Source of the DNA: Batrachochytrium dendrobatidis JAM81
Taxonomy: Eukaryota > Chytridiomycota > Chytridiomycetes > Rhizophydiales
DNA length: 64,000 nucleotides
Reading direction: 5' to 3'
Assembly (NCBI RefSeq): GCF_000203795.2
Contig: NW_006281112.1
Span: 346,452-410,451, forward strand
How positions within the stretch are numbered: position 1 is the stretch's first letter; every line of letters starts with the position of its first letter. The position numbers and the translations under genes are program-made. Under the pieces are notes generated by a model. That model ran no database searches. It was given only the letters and a program-made list of their open reading frames with translations, and had not been told where the DNA came from. Below are positions 57,725-64,000 of the stretch, piece by piece.

Positions 57725-60700
57725 TCACTTTAATTCATTCCAGGCAAAGTCCATCAATGGATCAAACGCACCCTGAACTTGTGTGCAAGGTGGCATTTGC
57801 GATGTCTGTGTTTTAAATCCACTCACGATAGACATCATTTCATTTTTACCTTGGTCGTGCAATTCTGCTCCGTAATAAAAATAGGAATCAATTTTGGACT
57901 GCGAGTTGCCATACGTAATTGTATTAAAGTTATCATGCGATGTTTTGTCAGTCTTTTGATGTTGAAATTTGCGTAATTGTTGGTTGGTATCTTGTTGGTC
58001 ATGAATATACGAGGTTGGTGATGCATGAGACTCTAAATTATAAATATGCTGATCGTGATGCACTTGCTGGTTTAAATATGCGTGTGTAGTGTCTCTAGAC
58101 TGTTCATGACTTGGCAATCGGCTTTCTAATTGTAATATACACGTTAAACCGTAATAGATGGTTAAAACTCGCAAAACTCTAGATAAAACAGTGGTATTTG
58201 TTTCAAACTAAAGCCATATTCATGCAAAATGAACCATTGTATAGGAACCAAACAAATGTTTAAAGCAACATCCACATTACAGCTTCAGTGCATTTCCAAG
58301 TCTTGACACTTGTTCTTTTGAACTAGAGCGCAAATGTATCCAAGACAAGGACCATCACAGATACAAGTGTATTGCATTTTACACGACCATGGCTGAAAAT
58401 ACTATTTGTTTTGAGCAAAAGACATACCTGGATGGCGGGCATTGAAAACCAAAGGCGACGAATCTTGACCCAACGAAGTGGTAGGGCCCTGTAGGCCAGT
58501 TGATGATGGTACATTCAAATGAGCAAGATCAATATCCTCTGACAAAATCCCTTCAATCGATTGACATGACGAAAGAAGTTCGTTTAAGCGGGGCACTGCA
58601 GTAGAAATGCATTGCGCAATTCGCCTTAATGCTCGAATATGCATTCGCAAATTCTCTCGTGCAAGATTACACATGGACGAATCTGTGGATAGTTTTACAC
58701 ATGTGACATGGACCGTACCAGATATATAGAGACAATGAGATGCATATGAAACCACATGTGTAAGAAGTGGATTTTTGGCAAGTATACGAGCAATCAAAAT
58801 CCCATTTAAATTGGCCGCGCTCATACAAAGTTTGAATGATGTAAGAGATGAAGCAGTAGAAAATCCTAATGTTTGGATATTACGCATCATTTTTGATCTG
58901 TGAAGAGTAATGACAACGCAATTGTATAGCATGTGAAGGTATTGCACCATGGCTGGAACTGAACGGTCTCCATATACATCATGCTCGAGCAATTGACCAG
59001 TAATGTCCTTGGCATATGAAGGCAACGATGCTAGCCAATCACACAGCGAGGCATTCAGTGCTGCAAGACAATACTCGTTTTCAACATCTGTGCGAGCTGG
59101 CATAGGATCATCCAAGTGCATCTCATACTCGGCTACTTTGCCATAAATCTTCAAAAGCAGTAATAGATAGGCACGAAGACCCATGTTTGGTATTGCTGGA
59201 ACATACCATTCGCGACTTGACATGATAGCAATCTGCAATGTAGCATCTTCGCCAAATCTGTGCAACTCTTGATCAAACTGGTTATTCACATCCATATCGC
59301 TTTTTGGAAGTTTTACTTGACAATCTTCGTCCTTGATCAGCAGTGACGACCCGATTCCAGCTGCATAGTAGCGATCACAAATATAGCAGATCCACCACAC
59401 ATTGCGTCTTACTGATCTGATGGAAAATGATTCGTCAGAGCCTGACGAGCATTCTTTGTTGAGCTGCAAGTCGAGTGAAATACGGACTGCCATTGTAAGA
59501 TACAGCCAAGATGCGCTTCCTCGTCCTGTTTCTATTCCAAATGCACACATCATAACCAGTGACAACACCGTCATTACTGTAGGATTATCTAGTTCCTTTG
59601 TCAGCATATCACACAAGACTTGAAACAGTAGGTTGACAAGGTTGACAAGCTCAGGGGTCCGAATTTCAGGAGGTGATTGTGTCAAGGTCATACAAAAGAT
59701 TGAATAGAAAAGAAATCGGCTCATATCAATTTGCTCACGCACGTAGTTTTCGGGTAAATACGAATGCCATTGAAGGTTGTTTTGAAAGAACAACTTCAAT
59801 ACTGCTTCGCGCACCTCGGGACTAAGATAAGGCTCTGAATTATGGATACAAGCAGAATCTGGGCCATGAAAAGATAGAGGCTCAGATCCATGAAAGGCTG
59901 TAGAATCTGAGCTGTGAAGGGCCAAAGGCTCTGATCGATTCACATATGATAATAGGGTACTGTACATGGACTTTGATTCCAACATAGGCTTTGGCTTGAA
60001 TAGTTGATAATGTGGTGCAAGTGATTCAGCGAGCAAGGGTTTTGACGAAGCAAATTGTCCAACAGATGTGGGTTTGTTGATTGTAGAAGGCAAAGTATTA
60101 TCAGTTGTCAAAGGTAGGGAAGTTACAGAAGGTATTGAAAATGAAGTGGGTGGTGTAGAATACGAACACCCAGAAGTGGGTTGCAATGCTGGTAGATGGA
60201 TATTGCCATTATGTAGATTTAGATTAACAGATGGTATTGAAATATCATCCGAGCCCTTATGATGATCGTTTTCCCTTGTCGAAGATATATCGGGAGGTGT
60301 CAACCTTGCTCGCTTTAAGAACGACGATTGTGGTTCTAATGATAGAGTTTCAGTACCTGTAATTGACCCATTAGAAAATAGTTGGTATATAATTCGAATC
60401 AGCATAATCAATGTACAGAAGAGGTCGACCCATGTAAACCAACCTGGAGCTTGTCGAGACTTTAGCATGCTTTCAAGACCAACGAGTCTATTTTCCAACA
60501 TACTGATATAACCTGGTCGAGGACCACGCTTTTTCAAAGGACGAGAGCGAAGACACACACTGCCAGATTTGACACAGTTTGAACATGGAATATATTTTTC
60601 GGCTATATATAAGAATATCCAGACAAAATCATGCAACATAAAGATGGATTAGCATAGCACTTGTATACCGTTATCCAAATATGTATTTCAAACTTTGGAC

Positions 60701-61115
60701 AGTTCTTTGCATCGCTTTGCACATACCATCACACTTGACTTTCTGTAGTTTAAAAGTAGTTCAAAACAGTAATGTATCAGCAAGTTTAATCTTAGAATCT
60801 AGGCTTGAGAAAAAAGCCACTGAAAAGTAACACTGCCTTGTTGGACAATCAGTTCTGAACTAATATTAGTGAGAACCCATCAAACTAGACTCATATTAGC
60901 TCATGAGCATGTTCAATGGCCTAATACTAAAACAGTAACTGATTTTAAACAAGCCCAAGAATGAGTATGCACAAATCAAATATTCGATATACCCTTTTGT
61001 TGCACTTGTCGCATGCCTTTGAAGAACGTTGTTTCTTAAAATCGTTTGATATATTTTCAGCGTCGACTCCTTCATTCTCTTCGAAAAACCCTTCGTTGTC
61101 GGTAACAGCACTCAT
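57725..61115 (-). CDS. Zn2Cys6 fungal-type transcription factor (TF2)
   Basis: Exons 61115..60993, 60742..60727 (16 nt), 60602..58428 and 58125..57725 give 904 residues, or 875 if an 87-nt stop-free intron in exon 3 is removed. The zinc cluster is assembled from three exons: KACDKCNKR, then KVKCD from the micro-exon, then AEKYIPCSNCVKSGSVC, giving C-x2-C-x6-C-x7-C-x2-C-x6-C. The linker LKKRGPRPGY resembles that of TF1, and ISMLENRLVGLESMLKSR is a short coiled coil. The fungal middle homology domain has RRNVWWICYICDRYYAAGIG (about 20 residues) and LYLTMAVRISLDLQLNKE. The last exon is a His/Gln-rich tail. Intron 3 (58126..58427) contains element E8. The first intron is at the same cluster position as in TF1, so the two genes are likely related by descent. 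Targets unknown. Confidence 0.87.
58208..58398. mobile_element. Short inverted-repeat element, copy E8, in an intron of TF2
   Basis: A 191-bp unit with left end AAGCCATATTCATGCAAAAT and right end ATTTTACACGACCATGGCTG, imperfect inverted repeats. It fills most of the 302-bp intron 58126..58427 of TF2. It is the shortest copy found, and lacks most of the interior seen in E3 to E6. Confidence 0.65.
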
Positions 61116-62545
61116 ACCAAAAGTTGACTAAAACTAAACTGATATATTTAAAGGAGAGGTTTGGAATTCCAATTTGAAATTGAAACGGCAATCCAACGGC
61201 TGTTTCATATAAGCCTCAGTGGTTCGCCAATATCATTTATTGCTATACCTTCAGCCTTGCATTGCACATCAACTTTATTGAAAATCCATTCAACCCCTCG
61301 ATCCAACTCATGGCACCAGCCACATCTCGGTTCATTAAGACCAAATACTACTGCATGCTGGTTGACCAACTATGAGATTGTGTTTTGTCTGCTTATCCAA
61401 GATAATACAATGAATCTATTCAACTGCTTGCTCTCTCCTGCATACGCTATACATGAACCAGTACGCTACCATTACAACTAGTGTTGTAATGACAAGAACC
61501 CTTGTTTAGATTCTAATGTCCAAGCTTTTCCGATATATCTCGGCCTTGGGTTTGAATACGGTTGCATGTCAGTCGCAGAACAGAATGGAACTGCTTGATT
61601 ACAAGCTTATTGTCCATTATTGCTTCAAATGCAAAACATTACTCCTGCACACTAGAAGCATATCACCCAGTCTGTCCACTACATCCTGGCTAAACAAAAC
61701 ATTTAGCAAGGCAGTCTATTATGGTGTTTTGCTTGACAAGCATTCCGCTTACCCTGACTTGAAACAATCCCTTCATTTTTCATCACCTTGCTGCTAGTTG
61801 TAATAACAGCCCTTGACACAGCCATCGCTCCTTGACAAGGGGTTTTGATAAAATTGCTAGCAATCACCATTAGTGTGTATCATTATTTAGAAAGTGCTCA
61901 CAAATCTCATTAGCCACACTGATGGTAATGGCTGCTAGTAATCTCTTTCATCTCCATTCTCACTGTCGTCAACTGTCAAGGCTAGATCCAGTTGTGGCAG
62001 TATTCACAAAATCAAATACTTGTCCTGCAATGACCTTGAGAATAGGCAATAGGGTTGACTATTCGTTGTCAGAAATCGACTACTTTAATAAACATTCATC
62101 TGTGATGCACACAAAATATAAGCTTAAACTGAGATTGACCTCATTGACATGCATTGTACAATCACCAGATTCATCCATTGGCTTCTGATGTTCTCAACCC
62201 AACTCTATATCTTGAACTCACAGATCCATTCGCGTTCTAGCTCGAGAACAGCTTCGGAAATGTAATTGGTTCCATGTCGATCACTCAATGCTTGAATGAA
62301 GGGAGAATTGAAGATTAAGCAAGTATAGAATGTATTGGAACTGTAATGTGAGCATTGGTTTAGTTTATATAAAATCAGCACAAAGACCAGCAAACTTTGT
62401 CAAGGAATTCAGAACAATACTCGACGAACTTGACGACATCATTCAAAGATTGGCTGTAAATTCCAGCAATCCATAACACAGCCAATAATTCAAAAACAGT
62501 TTTATTTCAATTCTTTGCTAGAATCAAAACATACAGTATTCTACT
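61116..62545. other. Long intergenic region with a decayed element
   Basis: 1430 bases between the divergent TF2 and squalene synthase genes. Several open frames of 60-110 codons are present, none with recognisable features. Bases about 62100..62350 are a decayed relative of the inverted-repeat family (described separately). The rest should include both promoters. Confidence 0.4.
62100..62350. repeat. Decayed remnant of the inverted-repeat family (E9)
   Basis: The stretch CATTGTACAATCACCAGATT near 62150 parallels TATTGTCCAATCACCAGATT in E5, preceded by a matching TTGACATG. GGGAGAATTGAAGATTAAGC near 62300 parallels E7. I see no intact terminal repeats. Confidence 0.5.
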
Positions 62546-64000
62546 ATGGATGCACTATTGGCCTCTGCTGCCCACCCATCAGAAGTTGTTGCTCTTCTCA
62601 AATACAAGTTTGGATCCCAAGAAAAGGTGGTTCACAAGGACTTATCATCCATTCCGCCAGAATCCAGCGACCAACACACATGGGCCATGTGTTACTATTT
62701 CCTCAACAAAACCTCTCGATCCTTTGCCAGAGTCATTCAAGAACTGGACAAGGAGCTACAGGATCCTATCTGTATTTTTTATCTTGTCCTCCGTGGTCTA
62801 GATACCATTGAGGACGACATGTCGATTCCTCTCAAGACCAAACTTCCGCTGCTGGAGTCATTCCATGAGATTAACTACAAAAAAGGATGGACCTTTCATG
62901 AGTGCGGTCCAACAGAAAAGGATCGGATCTTGTTGGAACGATATGATGTTGTTATTGATCAGTTTTTGAAGCTGAAACCAAAGTGAGTCTGTTCATTATA
63001 TAGTCCTATGGTTAACTGTGGTGCCAATGGCTATAACCATTACAGCTGATTGTTGTCTAATCCATATCACTAACATTACATTAAACCAATTGCAACTGTA
63101 TTTGATGGATCTACTAGATACCAAAAGACCATCACTGATATTACCAAACGGATGGGTGCAGGCATGGCCGACTTTGTTAGCGGCAAAAAGGTCACTACGC
63201 TAGAGGACTTTGATCTCTATACTCACTATGTTGCTGGTCTGGTTGGCATCGGCCTAACTCACCTATTCTCTGATTCTGGGCTAGAAAGCAAGGCACTGGA
63301 AGAACATATGGATCTGGCCAACAGAATGGGCTTGTTTCTACAAAAGGTCAATATTCTCAAGGACTATTTAACCGATATCAAGGATGGACGTTTGTTTTGG
63401 CCTCGCGATGTATGGGAACTGTATGTCGGCAAAGACGAAGGTGTCGAGGCATTGGCTAGACCAGAGAATCTGCAGAATGCTGTTGCGTGTCTGAACCACC
63501 TGTGTGCTAATGCTTTACATCTTGTCCCCGACTGTCTGGACTATCTTGCTCTGTTAAAAAATCAGTCTGTTCTTCGATTTGCTGCAATCCCCCAAGTAAG
63601 TGGATTGATTGTACTAGTATTTCTGTCATCATTACTATTACACGATCGAGGTAGACTGACGTCTAAATATGTCTCTGTTAGTTGATGGCTCTGGCTTCTT
63701 TTAGTCTGTTTTACAACAATCCCGCCCTGTTCAAAAGCCATGGCAACAAGATCCGTCGAGGTCTTGCTGTAAAACTTATTGGAAAGAGTGGAGATTTTGA
63801 ATCCATCAAGCAAGTTTACTTCAACTATGCTATCAGCACGAGCCAAACTGCACGAATGGCTCTTGGATCTAATCCCGCTGATACAAGTTTTCCAGATATC
63901 TCCAATGCCTGTGCCAATGTAAGTTGATGTATATGGGTTTACAAGGTATTTATTTGTTGTACTCGTTGGGCTAATGTAATGACATACTTTAACAGATTGT
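62546..64000 (+). CDS. ERG9: Squalene synthase (farnesyl-diphosphate farnesyltransferase), 3' truncated by window end
   Basis: Exons 62546..62982, 63118..63595, 63682..63918 and a last visible one from 63996 (after TTTAACAG). It condenses two farnesyl diphosphates to squalene in the ER, the entry to sterols. Family motifs: TWAMCYYFLNKTSRSFA, the first Asp-rich site VLRGLDTIEDDM, YCHYVAG-type DLYTHYVAGLVG, and the second Asp-rich site VNILKDYLTDIKDGRLFWP. Later LFYNNPALFKS and IRRGLAVKLI follow. The first 384 codons are seen. The C-terminal membrane anchor expected for this ER enzyme lies beyond the window. Introns are GT-AG, phases 2, 0 and 0. The start ATG opens directly on the conserved domain, with no leader. 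Confidence 0.93.

Noticed and set aside
61161..61481. Open frames of 60-106 codons between TF2 and squalene synthase
   Set aside because: No conserved motif or plausible splice partners; likely intergenic.
1..64000. CRISPR arrays, tRNA and rRNA genes
   Set aside because: No regularly spaced repeats, no cloverleaf with a convincing T-loop, and no rRNA-like stretch were found by eye; a covariance-model scan would settle tRNAs.

Overview
The window is nuclear DNA of a flagellated, chytrid-type fungus. An axonemal outer-arm dynein heavy chain requires a motile flagellum. A chitin synthase, fungal-type cystathionine gamma-synthase, squalene synthase, Zn2Cys6 transcription factors and a glycogen debranching enzyme are fungal. 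Genes are AT-rich and carry many short GT-AG introns. I did not assign a species. All gene models come from reading splice sites, phase and conserved motifs by eye; no alignment or transcript was available.

Layout. 1-4264: 3' end of a beta-type outer-arm dynein heavy chain (+). 5076-11964: three tandem paralogues (+) of a single-pass membrane protein with a secreted Cys-rich ectodomain, Ser/Thr-rich stalk and cytoplasmic SH3 domain. 12192-15030: organelle-targeted BipA/TypA GTPase (+). 15505-16830: MFS transporter (-). 17491-19715: PKA-type kinase with a long N-terminal extension (-). 20354-23419: division 2 chitin synthase (-). 23849-26327: probable mitochondrial helical-repeat protein (+). 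26478-27680: SAP18 (-), divergent from ATP synthase epsilon at 27823-28294 (+). 28678-30601: TOE1-type deadenylase (-). 31494-33183: tyrosinase (+). 33803-35401: mitochondrial folate/FAD-type carrier (+). 35615-37981: cystathionine gamma-synthase (+). 38092-42425: gamma-tubulin complex component, GCP5-like (-). 43033-44238: seven-TM orphan (+). 44742-50881: glycogen debranching enzyme (-). 51134-51856: TMEM42-like protein (+). 52471-55906 and 57725-61115: two Zn2Cys6 regulators (-). 62546-end: squalene synthase (+, truncated).

Two patterns cut across the genes. First, a family of short non-coding elements (about 190-520 bp) has imperfect terminal inverted repeats built around GTATTCACGTAAAATG. 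I find eight clear copies plus remnants, in intergenic DNA, against gene ends and inside introns of both zinc-cluster genes. Two copies, almost identical but inverted, bracket the main coding part of one regulator. Second, three introns need a GC-AG boundary with the same donor, GCAAGT, to keep frame and protein conservation.

Most genes are unrelated housekeeping functions. The SH3 receptor array is the only clear local gene family expansion. The array and the inverted-repeat elements are the best candidates for undescribed biology here. No tRNA, rRNA, CRISPR or viral genes were recognised.
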